Assembly: GCF_010731875.1 (NCBI RefSeq)
Contig: NZ_AP022595.1
Span: forward strand, 248,001 to 312,000
DNA from: Mycolicibacterium sarraceniae
Lineage (GTDB): Bacteria; Actinomycetota; Actinomycetes; Mycobacteriales; Mycobacteriaceae
Length of the DNA stretch: 64,000 nt
Direction of reading: 5' to 3'
The notes under the pieces are model-generated. The model did no database searches, had not been told where the DNA came from, and saw nothing but the letters and a program-made list of their open reading frames with translations. Positions 8,827 to 17,432 of the stretch are shown here, piece after piece; position 1 is the first letter of the stretch; each line of letters begins with the position of its first letter. A program made the translations under genes and the position numbers.

Positions 8827-10758
8827 ATGACTGAACACGTCGAACAGCTGGAGTTCCAGGCCGAGGCCCGCCAGTTGCTTGATCTGATGATTCACTCCGT
8901 GTACTCCAACAAGGATTCATTCCTGCGGGAGTTGATCTCGAACGCCTCCGATGCGCTGGACAAACTGCGCCTGGAAGCGTTCCGGAACAAGGACATCGAC
9001 GTCGACACCTCCGATCTGCACATCGAGATCGACATCGACAAGGACGCCCGCACGCTCACGATCCGCGACAACGGGATCGGGATGACCCGCGACGAGGTGG
9101 TCGGCCTGATCGGCACGCTGGCCAAGTCCGGCACCGCCGAACTGCGCCAACAGCTCAGGGAGGCGCAGAATGCCGCCGCATCCGAAGAACTGATCGGCCA
9201 GTTCGGCATCGGCTTCTACTCGTCGTTCATGGTGGCCGACAAGGTCACCCTCCTCACCCGTAAAGCGGGCGAGACCTCGGCAACCCGATGGGAGTCCAGC
9301 GGCGAGGGCACCTACACCGTGGCCGCCGTCGACGACGCGCCGCAAGGCACGTCGGTCACCTTGCATCTCAAGCCCGAGGATGCCGAGGACGAGCTGCACG
9401 ACTACACCGCCGAATGGAAGATCCGGGCACTGGTCAAGCAATACTCGGACTTCATCGCCTGGCCCATTCGGATGCAGGTGGAGCGGCGCAGCCCGGCGAC
9501 CGAGGACGGCGAAGGCGAGGCGGTCACCGTCGAGACGGAGACCGTCAACTCCATGAAGGCATTGTGGGCCAGGCCTAAAGACGACGTCTCCGACGAGGAG
9601 TACACGGAGTTCTACAAGCACATTGCGCACGCCTGGGACGACCCACTGGAGGTCATCCCGATGAAGGCCGAGGGCACCTTCGAGTACCAGGCACTGTTGT
9701 TCATCCCGTCGATCGCCCCGTTCGACCTGTTCAACTCCGATGCCCGAGTCGGTGTGCAGTTGTACGTCAAGCGGGTGTTTATCATGGCCGACTGCGATGA
9801 ACTGCTGCCGCCCTACCTGCGCTTCGTCAAGGGCGTCGTCGATGCGGCGGACATGTCGCTCAACGTTTCTCGCGAAATTCTGCAGCAAGATCGGCAGATC
9901 AAGGCGATCCGCCGCAGGCTCACCAAGAAGGTGCTCGCGACGATCAAGGAGATGCAGTCCGAGCGCCCGGCCGACTACCGAACCTTCTGGGTGCACTTCG
10001 GCCGGGTCCTCAAAGAGGGCCTGCTATCCGATGTCGACAACAAGGACACGCTGCTGGCGGTGTCCTCATTCGCCTCGACGCACAGTGACGAGGAACCCAC
10101 TACGCTGGCCGAATACGTCGGTCGGATGAAAGAGGGTCAGGAGCAGATCTTCTACGCCGCCGGTACATCGCGTCAGCAGCTACTGAGTTCACCGCACCTG
10201 GAAGCGTTCAAGGCCAAGGGTTATGAGGTGCTGCTGCTTACCGACCCGGTCGACGAGGTCTGGGTGGATATGGTGCCCGAGTTCGACGGCAAGCGCCTGC
10301 AATCTGTCGCCAAGGGCGAGGTTGACCTCGACTCCGAGGAAGACAAGAGCGCGCTCGAGGCCGAACGCTCGCAGTTGGAGCAGGACTACGCCGACCTGCT
10401 CGGGTGGCTGGCCGAGACTCTGGGCGAGAACGTTAAAGAAGTGCGCTTATCTACTCGGCTGACCGACTCTCCGGCCTGTCTGATCACCGATAGTTTCGGC
10501 ATGACGCCCGCGCTCGCGCGCATGTTGCAGGCGTCAGGGCAAACGGTCCCGCAGCAGAAACGCATCCTCGAGCTAAACCCGGGCCATCCGTTGGTGGCCG
10601 GATTGAGAGACGGGTTCTCGAGCCGCGGGGGCGACGCCGCGCTCGCCGAAACAGCCGAATTGCTCTACGGCACAGCACTTCTGGCTGAGGGTGGCACGCT
10701 GGAAGATCCTGCGAAGTTCGCGGCGCTGCTAGCGGATCGGTTGGCGCGGACCGTCTAG
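8827..10758 (+). CDS. htpG: Hsp90-family chaperone HtpG
   Basis: A cytosolic ATP-dependent Hsp90 chaperone. The 643-residue protein is full length. The GHKL ATPase domain shows LRELISNASDALDKLR, DNGIGMTRDEV and GQFGIGFYS; the middle domain carries the RVFIMADCDELLPPYLRF region with LNVSREILQQ; the C-terminal dimerisation domain ends TALLAEGG. The start is ATG 8827. Its TAG stop shares the four bases CTAG (10755-10758) with the stop of the convergent DUF4873 gene. Confidence 0.98.
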   Translation: MTEHVEQLEFQAEARQLLDLMIHSVYSNKDSFLRELISNASDALDKLRLEAFRNKDIDVDTSDLHIEIDIDKDARTLTIRDNGIGMTRDEVVGLIGTLAKSGTAELRQQLREAQNAAASEELIGQFGIGFYSSFMVADKVTLLTRKAGETSATRWESSGEGTYTVAAVDDAPQGTSVTLHLKPEDAEDELHDYTAEWKIRALVKQYSDFIAWPIRMQVERRSPATEDGEGEAVTVETETVNSMKALWARPKDDVSDEEYTEFYKHIAHAWDDPLEVIPMKAEGTFEYQALLFIPSIAPFDLFNSDARVGVQLYVKRVFIMADCDELLPPYLRFVKGVVDAADMSLNVSREILQQDRQIKAIRRRLTKKVLATIKEMQSERPADYRTFWVHFGRVLKEGLLSDVDNKDTLLAVSSFASTHSDEEPTTLAEYVGRMKEGQEQIFYAAGTSRQQLLSSPHLEAFKAKGYEVLLLTDPVDEVWVDMVPEFDGKRLQSVAKGEVDLDSEEDKSALEAERSQLEQDYADLLGWLAETLGENVKEVRLSTRLTDSPACLITDSFGMTPALARMLQASGQTVPQQKRILELNPGHPLVAGLRDGFSSRGGDAALAETAELLYGTALLAEGGTLEDPAKFAALLADRLARTV

Positions 10759-11093
10759 AAGGCCTCTCTCGAGGGTTTCCCTCCGACCGGCATGAGATCG
10801 TACGGCGGCGCTCCGACCCCACTGACCATCAGTTGGCCGGAGGGGACTTTCTCGACGAGACGAACGGCGGCGCTTCGGCTTCCAATCCGCAGTCGAGCCT
10901 GCTTGCCCGCCGCCAGATCCTCGGGCGCTCCGTAGGCGAGGCCTTGCCAGTGGTACTGCCCGTCGATCGGGCTGAGGTGACCAGCGAGGCGGACCCGGAC
11001 CTCATAACGCGCGTCGGCCACATCCAGTTCGGCTGTGCCGTCGAAGACACCGTTCTCGTCCACTGTGGTCACAGGAAGTTGGTCCGCTTCCAC
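10755..11093 (-). CDS. DUF4873 domain protein
   Basis: A small 112-residue protein beginning at GTG 11091-11093 (MEADQLPVTTVDENGVFDGT). The all-beta sequence with VRVRLAGHLSPIDGQYHWQG fits the DUF4873 family, which in actinobacteria often sits beside monooxygenase or diiron-oxygenase genes; its biochemical role is unknown. It overlaps the 3' end of the AurF-like gene by about 25 bp, so the two form one operon. A partner role with the oxygenase is inference. Confidence 0.75.
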   Translation of the reverse strand: MEADQLPVTTVDENGVFDGTAELDVADARYEVRVRLAGHLSPIDGQYHWQGLAYGAPEDLAAGKQARLRIGSRSAAVRLVEKVPSGQLMVSGVGAPPYDLMPVGGKPSREAF

Positions 11094-11989
11094 ATCCGGC
11101 GGCTGATCCAGTTCATCAGCCCGATCTCGTCGAGGAACGCCGCCAAAGGCGCGAATCCGGCACGCGTCGTCTCATGGAAGTACGGATTGGCGCGGGCCTG
11201 GCGGCGCGCTTCCCGGCCGTCGAGACCGGCCCGCCGGTACACGGCGCGGTTGGTGAACAGGTAGCGGTAGAACGGTCCCCCGGCGCCGTGGACGCTGGCG
11301 AGTAGAAACCGGTTGCGCCGCCGCATCGTTGGGACATCGCGACGTGCGCCGTCGCGGGCGAATTGGATGTGCCGCGCCTCCTCGGTCACGTGAATCCGCA
11401 TGATGCGACGCACAATCGGCTGCAGCTCGGGGTCGTCGAGGATCTGGCGTTGAAGGGCGTCGAAGATCTCTTCACCGACGAGTGCGGCGATCCACAGCAC
11501 CGACTTCTGGAACATCAACGGCAACGCGTTGATGATCATCCGCTGAAAGCGACTGGGCTGAAACGCCTTTCCGTCCACCGCGCTGATCGTGCGACCGAAC
11601 ATGACCATGTGCCGGGTCTCGTCACCGAGTTCGGTGAGCGAGTAATGGGTCGACGACGAGGTGATGTCGGCGTGCATCAGGCCACGCAGCAGCGCTTGAT
11701 TGAGGATGTTCTCGAACCACACACCGGCCGAGAGAAGGTTGATGAACTCCTGGCGCGAGAGCTCGATCTGCTGTTCGCGGGTCATATCCGCCCACATCGG
11801 AGTGCCGTACAGCGACACCACGCGGGGTGGCAGGAAGAACCTGTCGGGTACGACCGGGGATTCCCAGTCGATGTCGACAGCCGGCGCGTACGACTTTTTG
11901 GCCGAGCCCTTGAGCAGCCGATCGGAGAACTCCTCCCGGCTGGGTGAGGTCAGTGTCTTGGTCGATGAAGCCATTGAAGCTGTGGCCAT
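11069..11989 (-). CDS. AurF-like diiron oxygenase
   Basis: A ferritin-like diiron protein of the AurF N-oxygenase family (306 residues). Iron-ligand motifs are visible: NLLSAGVWFENILNQALL, LGDETRHMVMFG, VGEEIF and HVTEEARHIQFARD. The start at ATG 11987-11989 is supported by GGAGG six bases upstream; an in-frame extension to 12043 lacks this. AurF-type enzymes oxidise aryl amines; the substrate here is unknown. It is co-transcribed with the DUF4873 gene and divergent from a TetR regulator, suggesting inducible oxidation of a xenobiotic or lipid. Confidence 0.85.
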   Translation of the reverse strand: MATASMASSTKTLTSPSREEFSDRLLKGSAKKSYAPAVDIDWESPVVPDRFFLPPRVVSLYGTPMWADMTREQQIELSRQEFINLLSAGVWFENILNQALLRGLMHADITSSSTHYSLTELGDETRHMVMFGRTISAVDGKAFQPSRFQRMIINALPLMFQKSVLWIAALVGEEIFDALQRQILDDPELQPIVRRIMRIHVTEEARHIQFARDGARRDVPTMRRRNRFLLASVHGAGGPFYRYLFTNRAVYRRAGLDGREARRQARANPYFHETTRAGFAPLAAFLDEIGLMNWISRRMWKRTNFL

Positions 11990-12036
11990 GGGAAGCCTCC
12001 TGCTAGTCGCGGATGTCCTGAGCGCTGCGAACTGAA

Positions 12037-12061
12037 GATACATTCGTCGTCTGTTTGTATC
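12037..12061. promoter_or_regulatory. Candidate TetR operator (inverted repeat)
   Basis: GATACA (12037-12042) and TGTATC (12056-12061) form an inverted repeat with a 13-base spacer in the divergent region between the AurF-like gene and the TetR gene. Position and symmetry suit a TetR dimer controlling both directions. Confidence 0.5.
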
Positions 12062-12092
12062 AATAGTTCATGCCAGGCTTTAGACTGCACCG

Positions 12093-12725
12093 ATGAAACA
12101 CGGAGGCCTGCTCGCCAAAGCGGTGCAGCGTTTCGGGTCGCCGACCGCCGAAGGCAACCCTCAACGGATCCTCGATGCAGCGCTCAAGCAATTCGAGCTG
12201 TTCGGCATCCGGCGATCCACCGTGGAGGACATCACCAAGCGGTCCGGGTTGGCCCGGGTGACGCTGTACCGGAACTTCGCGAACAAGGACGCCATCGTCG
12301 AGGCGGTACTGCTCCGGGAACTCGAGCGCTTCCTATCCGAACTCGCCGAAGAGGCCGGCGGCTACCCGACGGCGGAAGACAAGCTGGTCGAGGGGTTCGT
12401 GTTCACGCTGAATACGATGCGCGGGCACGCACTGCTGCAGCGGTTGCTGGCCACCGAACCGGAGACCGTGCTGCCGTTCCTGACGGTCGAGGGCGACAGC
12501 GTCATCCTGACCGCGTCATCGTTCCTGGCGCATCAACTAGCCGTCGCGCTGCCCGATGACAAGCGCACCCAGATTGAACTGCTCGAGGTCGCCGAGGTCA
12601 CCGTCCGAGTCATCGTGTCGTTTGTGCTGACACCCTCACAGAACGTCGCGCTCGGCGATGACGACGCAGCCCGGTCCTTCGCACGGCGTTACCTGGTTCC
12701 GCCGCTGCTGGGGCTGACGGGTTAG
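12093..12725 (+). CDS. TetR-family regulator divergent from the diiron oxygenase
   Basis: A 210-residue TetR/AcrR regulator. The N-terminal HTH spans about residues 25-70 (ILDAALKQFELFGIRRSTV, then GLARVTLYRNFANKDAIVEA). The C-terminal ligand domain is not assignable. It diverges from the AurF-like/DUF4873 operon with an inverted repeat between, so local repression is the likely role; the ligand is unknown. Confidence 0.88.
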   Translation: MKHGGLLAKAVQRFGSPTAEGNPQRILDAALKQFELFGIRRSTVEDITKRSGLARVTLYRNFANKDAIVEAVLLRELERFLSELAEEAGGYPTAEDKLVEGFVFTLNTMRGHALLQRLLATEPETVLPFLTVEGDSVILTASSFLAHQLAVALPDDKRTQIELLEVAEVTVRVIVSFVLTPSQNVALGDDDAARSFARRYLVPPLLGLTG

Positions 12726-12736
12726 TTGGCGACGGG

Positions 12737-12844
12737 TCAGACTTCGTCCAGACGTGGATAGAGCACGTCCCGGGTGAGTAGTTGGATTGCCGCCGCGATC
12801 GGCCTCTTCTTCGTCGGAGCGGGGCTGACCGACCCTGTCGTCAT
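12737..12844 (-). CDS. Possible 35-residue small protein or C-terminal relic
   Basis: A minus-strand frame from ATG 12844 to TGA 12737 encodes 35 residues ending AAAIQLLTRDVLYPRLDEV. The end looks protein-like and could be a relic of a larger gene. There is no clear ribosome-binding site. It sits downstream of the SigF-like gene on the same strand. Low confidence. Confidence 0.25.
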   Translation of the reverse strand: MTTGSVSPAPTKKRPIAAAIQLLTRDVLYPRLDEV

Positions 12845-12919
12845 GTCCCGCGGCGGCCAAGGCGTCGTCCGCTGCGATAGGTCTCGGCACATCGACTTGT
12901 TTGAGCCACCTGGGGTGGA

Positions 12920-13714
12920 CTATGCGGTCGCTGCGAGCTCGGGTCCCTCGGCGCTGGCGCGCAGGGACTTGAGCGCCTTCGCGAGAAGACGTGAGACGTG
13001 CATTTGCGAGCACCCCACTCGTTCGGCGATTTGGGTCTGGGTGAGATTGTCGAAGAAGCGAAGGGTCAGAATCACTCGCTGCCGCGCGGGCAATGCGGCA
13101 ATCAACGGACGGACCGTTTCGACGTTCAGCACCTTGTCCAGGTTGGGGTCAACCTCACCAAAGGTGTCGGCGATAACCCTGGGGCCCTCGCCGGCCCCAA
13201 CGGGGGCATCGGTTGACACGGTTGCGTAGTTACCGCCACCAATGGTCGCCTGGATGATCAGCTCCCGGTCGACTCCAAGATGAGCGGCGATTTCGGTGGC
13301 CGTGGGTGCGCGGTTCAGCCGTTGCGACAGGTCCGAACGAGCCCTGATCATCTGCGGCTGAATCTCTTTGATCCCACGAGGCACTTTCACCGCCCACCCG
13401 TAATCCCGGAAGTGACGCCGGACCTCGCCCATCATCGTCGGCACGGCGAAGGACAGAAATTCTGAGCCGGTCTCGACGTCGAAGCGGTTCACGGAGTTGA
13501 CAAGGCCAACTCGTGCGGCCTGCACAAGATCGTCGAACGGCTCGCCACGGCCGCCGTACCGCCGCGCGATGTGGTCGGCAAGCGGCAAACTGCGCTCGAT
13601 GATGGAATCTCGGAGACGGCGAAACGCGGGCGAACCCTCATCAAGGAGCTTGAGGCTCCGGAACATTTGAGTGACTTCGGAATAATCTGAATTGGCCGCA
13701 CCGGACGCAGGCAT
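12920..13714 (-). CDS. SigF/SigB-type stress sigma factor
   Basis: A group-3 sigma-70 factor of 264 residues. Region 2 reads HIARRYGGRGEPFDDLVQAA and VGLVNSVNRFDVETGSEFLS, region 3 PTATEIAAHLGVDRELI, and region 4 LPARQRVILTLRFFDNLTQT with IAERVGCSQMHVSRLLAKAL. ATG 13712-13714 is preceded by a GGGAG Shine-Dalgarno. It belongs to the SigF family, but no adjacent UsfX/RsbW-type anti-sigma gene is present, unlike the canonical mycobacterial sigF locus. It may be an additional SigF paralogue. Confidence 0.88.
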   Translation of the reverse strand: MPASGAANSDYSEVTQMFRSLKLLDEGSPAFRRLRDSIIERSLPLADHIARRYGGRGEPFDDLVQAARVGLVNSVNRFDVETGSEFLSFAVPTMMGEVRRHFRDYGWAVKVPRGIKEIQPQMIRARSDLSQRLNRAPTATEIAAHLGVDRELIIQATIGGGNYATVSTDAPVGAGEGPRVIADTFGEVDPNLDKVLNVETVRPLIAALPARQRVILTLRFFDNLTQTQIAERVGCSQMHVSRLLAKALKSLRASAEGPELAATA

Positions 13715-14280
13715 CAACAAGCTCCCTTTGATTCGCCGTAAGTAGTCACCGGCTCGAATCTGAACCTGCTGTCGCGGAGTACCCCCTAGTTGAACAGGCT
13801 AAACGCTATCGGCGGGGTTGCAGCATTCGGCGGCACGCTCGCGGCGGACGAGCTTGCGATCGCCGACCATGACGCGCTCAACGTGGCCGATGTGGTCGCC
13901 GAGATCAAGGAGCTCACCACGCCGTCCCACAAAGACCGTCGTGACCGATCTCAGCCGGGCAGCTGAGCCAGCCAGTCCTAGTCTTCGTCGATCGGCTGGT
14001 CGCTGATCACCACGAATGGCACGCCGTGGCCTCCGGAAATTGGTGCAGGACAACAAGATTATTGGCCGTGACAGCACGCGGGTCGAACCCGATCGGCAGG
14101 CCGAGGACAGCCCCGGCGGCTCGTAGCGCCCGGCTCGTTGATCGTGCATTCATGCAACCATCATGGTCCGCGCTCACGCGTCGGCGGCTTGCGGCCTGTG
14201 TGAACGGCAACGGATTAGGCTATACGTAGTCGTTTGTTTCGATCAGCGGCCGAGCGCCGCGTGTGTGTGAAGGGATACCC
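13715..14280. other. 566-bp gap without a confident gene
   Basis: No gene is supported. A 58-codon plus frame from TTG 13790 to TGA 13966 (including ADHDALNVADVVAEIKELTT) looks protein-like but has no good start. On the minus strand near 13980-14035 the phrase GGHGVPFVVISDQPIDED precedes a stop, possibly the C-terminal relic of a flavoprotein or stress protein. Both suggest decayed coding DNA. Confidence 0.4.
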
Positions 14281-15087
14281 ATGCGCTCGTTCAGCGTGAT
14301 CGTTGGCGTCGCGGTCGCCGCCATCGTCAGTTCCTCTGGTGTGGCGGTGGCGGCGCCGAAGGACTACTGCGCAGATCTCAAGGGCAGCAACACCGGCAGC
14401 GCGTGTGTCATTCAGCTCTCCGACCCGGCCTACAGCGTCAACATCAGCATGCCGCTCGACTACCCCGACCAGAAGTCCGTCGCCGACTATATTTCGCAGA
14501 CCCGCGACGCCTTCCTCAATACGGCCAAGTCCGGCGCGCCCCGCGAGACCCCGTATTCGCTGACCGTCACACCGACGGAGTACACGTCCTCGATTCCCCC
14601 ACGCGGCACACAAAGCATGGTCTTCAAGGTGGTCCAGAACGTCGGTGGCACGCAAGCGCAGACGACGTACAAGGCCTTCGACTGGGACCAGAGTTATCGC
14701 AAGGCGATCATCTACACGGCCGCTCCGGAAGATAAAGCAAACGCGCCCCTGTGGCGGGTCGACGACCCCCTGAAGACCGTTGCGCCGATCGTCCAGGCCC
14801 AACTGCAACAGCAGTTTGCCCCGCCACCGCAGCCGGCCGCACCTGCCACCACCCAACCGGGGGAGCCGGCCGCGGCCACACCGACGACCACCACCACACC
14901 GCCGCCACCCCCGCCACCGTTGCCGTTCGCGACGAGCGCCCTCTATAACCCGGCCAACTACCAGAATTTTGCAGTGGTCAACGACGGTGTGATCTTCTTC
15001 TTCGACCAGGGAGTGCTGCTGCCCGCCTCGTTTGGGGGGCTGCAGGTGCTGGTGCCCCGGTCGGCGATCGACCCGATGATCGCCTGA
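14281..15087 (+). CDS. MPT64-like secreted antigen with Pro/Thr-rich insert
   Basis: A secreted protein of 268 residues. A signal peptide covers about residues 1-25 (VAAIVSSSGVAVAA before PKDYC). The body aligns with mycobacterial MPT64/MPB64: two cysteines in KDYCADLKGSNTGSACVIQ, then PPRGTQSMVFKV, TTYKAFDWDQSYRK and NYQNFAVVNDGVIFFF, ending LVPRSAID. About 40 residues (180-219; 14821-14940) of Pro/Thr/Ala-rich sequence interrupt the domain relative to MPT64. ATG 14281 is preceded by AAGGG. Role unknown beyond an exported, immunogenic DUF3298-like protein. Confidence 0.9.
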   Translation: MRSFSVIVGVAVAAIVSSSGVAVAAPKDYCADLKGSNTGSACVIQLSDPAYSVNISMPLDYPDQKSVADYISQTRDAFLNTAKSGAPRETPYSLTVTPTEYTSSIPPRGTQSMVFKVVQNVGGTQAQTTYKAFDWDQSYRKAIIYTAAPEDKANAPLWRVDDPLKTVAPIVQAQLQQQFAPPPQPAAPATTQPGEPAAATPTTTTTPPPPPPPLPFATSALYNPANYQNFAVVNDGVIFFFDQGVLLPASFGGLQVLVPRSAIDPMIA

Positions 15088-15116
15088 CGAGTCGAGGAAT
15101 GTCGATAGTCCGACGC

Positions 15117-15420
15117 GAGCGCGCCGCGCACTCTGTAAAGACCTCGGTGTCACTCAGTCTATGGGCGGGGTGGGGTCATGCCGACAACGCCCTGGCCGAA
15201 TCGTTCAACGCCACCCTCAAACGCGAAGTCCTCCAAGACCGTGCCAGCTGGCCCGACACCGCGAACTGCCGCGGCGAGGTCTTCCGCTGGCTGGCCCGCT
15301 ACAACACCAAACGACGCCACTCCAGCTGCCGTCATTCCAGCCCCGCCACCTACGAAAGGACCCTGACACCCGCTACGCTGCCCGAAGCCGCCTAACCACA
15401 AATCCCGTGTCCATTACATG
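15117..15420 (+). pseudogene. IS3-family transposase C-terminal fragment and element end
   Basis: The frame LCKDLGVTQSMGGVGS shifts by one base near 15175 to ADNALAESFNATLKREVLQ, then WLARYNTKRRHSS and TYERTLTPATLPEAA, the C-terminal end of an IS3-family OrfB including the catalytic Glu region. The remaining element is absent. The right end, close to tgtccattacatggggg, abuts a regulator fragment. It is a deletion remnant. Confidence 0.8.
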
Positions 15421-15422
15421 GG

Positions 15423-15623
15423 GGCAAGGCCCTCGGTGACCTGACCCTCACCTACGAAGGCATGAATCTGGCCGCCGATCGTGGGCTGATGCTGTTGGCC
15501 TTCACCGCGCAGCCCGGCACCCCCTCCCATGATGGTCTGCAGCTTCTCGCCAGCTGGGCCGCCAGTACCGACGGCATCGCCCCATCCCCTATTGCGGCCA
15601 TTGAGAAGACAGACAGCGCCTGA
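15423..15623 (+). pseudogene. XRE/MmyB-like regulator, C-terminal fragment
   Basis: About 66 codons (GDLTLTYEGMNLAADRGLML, TAQPGTPSHDGLQLLASWAA) match the end of the MmyB-like ligand-binding domain of actinobacterial XRE regulators. The N-terminal HTH and most of the domain are missing where the IS3 remnant ends, so insertion followed by deletion removed the 5' part. The truncated MFS gene downstream may have been its target. Confidence 0.7.
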
Positions 15624-15753
15624 GCCCTTTCACCACACGCGACGCCTCTGATCACACTCCGCCTCTGGCGCCCCGGTGCCAAAACCAGTTAGGGCAGTTC
15701 GATCGGGTCGCAGTCTCCTGAACTCGATCTGACGGAACGACGGAGGAAATCGC

Positions 15754-16094
15754 ATGGATACCAACGGAACTGACGAAACACAACCGGAGCGACCGGTCGG
15801 CATCTCCACCAGGCTCACCCTGTTATTCGCGGTGGCGGGAGGCGCAGCAGTGGGAAACCTCTACTGGGCTCAACCGCTTCTCGGCAATATAGGCACCTCG
15901 CTCGGTATCTCCACCGGCCTCGCCGGCCTGCTGGTCACGGTGACTCAGATCGGCTATGCCGTAGGAATTCTGCTGGTGGTGCCGCTCGGTGACGTCCTCA
16001 ATCGTCGGCGGCTCATTCCGGCGATCATGTTGTGTTCCGCCGTCGCATTGGCGGCCTGCGCCCTAGCCTCGATTTTTCGTCGAGGGTGATGGTG
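15754..16094 (+). pseudogene. MFS transporter truncated by IS3 element
   Basis: ATG 15754 starts an MFS N-terminus: TLLFAVAGGAAVGNLYWAQP, LLGNIGTSLGIS, then TM2 with GILLVVPLGDVLNRRRLIP. About 106 residues (three helices) remain; the reading frame ends at the boundary of the 16095-17436 insertion element, so the transporter is disrupted. The 5' GGAGG at 15741-15745 marks the original start. Confidence 0.82.
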
Positions 16095-16125
16095 TGAAAC
16101 GCCCTGGTTCTGCCGGAGGCTCGGG

Positions 16126-17070
16126 CTATTGGATTTCGACCAGGTGTTGGTCGCTCCGTTGGGCATCGTAGAACGTGGCTTCGAACTCAGCGGGCGGGAC
16201 GTCGTTGAGGTAGCCGTGTAAGCGGTTGGTGTTGTGCCAGAAGACCCAACTGAGGGTGGCCAGCTCGACGTCCTCGACGGTCTTCCACGGCCCGCTGCGG
16301 GCGGGACCGTAGATCAGCTCGGCCTTGTAGTAGCCGTTCACCGTCTCCGCCAAGGCGTTATCGAAGCTGTCCCCGATCGAACCTATAGAGGGACCGCGCC
16401 GATCTCGGCGAGCCGTTCGCCGTAGCGAATGGAGGTGAACTGCGACCCAGCATCGGAGTGACATCTCAAGCCCGCCAACAGGTTTCCGCGCGACCAGCGC
16501 GCATCTCAACGCGTCGAGGACCATCGAGGTCCGCATATGGCCGGCCACCCGCCAGCCCACGATCATCCGGGAGTACGCATCGACGATGAAACACGCGTAC
16601 GCGACGCCGGCCCAAGTCGGCACGAATGTCAGATCCGTCACCCAAAGCTGGTTCGGCGCGGTCGCGGTGAACTTGCGCTTCACCAGATCGGGGTGCCGCG
16701 CAGCTGGCATCTGGCTTCGTGGTCTTGACCCGTTTACCGCGCCGTGCCCGCAGATACCGGCAGCCCGCATCAACCGGCCCACCTGATCGCGGCCCACGTC
16801 GTGGCCATTTCGGCGGGCGGTCTTCCACAGTTTGCGGGCCCCGTAGACGCGGTAGTTGTCCTCCCAGAGGGCCACCAGGGCCGGCACCAGTTCGGCGTCA
16901 CGTTGCGCGCGCGCCGACGGACCGCGGGACTTGGCGTCGTAGTAAGTGCTCGGGGCCATCACCACGCCTGCCGATCGCAGGACGGTGATGATGGGCTCGA
17001 CCCCGAACTCCTCGCGCTGGGCGTCGATGAAATCGACTATTTCTTGTGTTGGCGGTCGAGCTCCGCCCCG
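16126..17070 (-). pseudogene. IS3-family transposase OrfB with out-of-frame catalytic segment
   Basis: A DDE integrase read after the -1 shift: IVDFIDAQREEFGVEPI, ALWEDNYRVYGARKLWK, first Asp in NQLWVTDLTFVPTW, and last Glu region in GDSFDNALAETVNGYYKAEL. Between about 16385 and 16470 the open frame reads LEMSLRCWVAV, whereas the neighbouring frame reads CHSDAGSQFTSIRYGERLAE, the segment carrying the second catalytic Asp. Two compensating indels therefore remove that Asp, and the enzyme as written should be inactive. Confidence 0.8.
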
Positions 17071-17381
17071 AAAAAACTGGCCGCACGTTTCAGTATTTCG
17101 TTGGCACGCTTGAGTTCTCGGATCTCCTGCTCGAGCTCTTTGATCCGTGACGACTCCGCGCTGGACACTCCCGGAGCGCATCCCTCGTCAATATCGGCTT
17201 GACGCACCCAGGACCGCACCGACTCCACCCCGTAGCCGAGTTGGCGGGCCACCCGCGACACGGTTCCCTGCTCGGTCCCCAACTCGGCACGCAGAGCCCG
17301 GACCATCCGCACCGCAGCGGCCTTCTCCTCCGGGCTGTAACGACGCGCCGTGGGCTTCCCGGCAGACTGTTCCTTCGGCAT
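17037..17381 (-). CDS. IS3-family transposase OrfA
   Basis: A 114-residue HTH protein starting at ATG 17381: RRYSPEEKAAAVRMVRALRA, then SVRSWVRQADIDEG, followed by a leucine-zipper-like helix (ELEQEIRELKRANEILKRAA). It recognises element ends with OrfB. Near its 3' end a T6C run (17070-17076 on the minus strand, TTTTTTC) is a likely -1 frameshift site producing the OrfAB fusion transposase. Confidence 0.88.
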   Translation of the reverse strand: MPKEQSAGKPTARRYSPEEKAAAVRMVRALRAELGTEQGTVSRVARQLGYGVESVRSWVRQADIDEGCAPGVSSAESSRIKELEQEIRELKRANEILKRAASFFGAELDRQHKK

Positions 17382-17432
17382 ACCTGCATCCTCGTTTCCA
17401 AGGTCAGGAGCCTCCGGGATTTCCAGGGCGTT

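Noticed and set aside
8917..9996. 359-codon minus-strand frame opposite htpG
   Set aside because: Complement of a strongly conserved Hsp90 gene; no independent support.
13799..14149. 116-codon minus-strand gene in the 13.7-14.3 kb gap
   Set aside because: Arg-rich composition, no ribosome-binding site and no recognisable domain; better read as decayed sequence.
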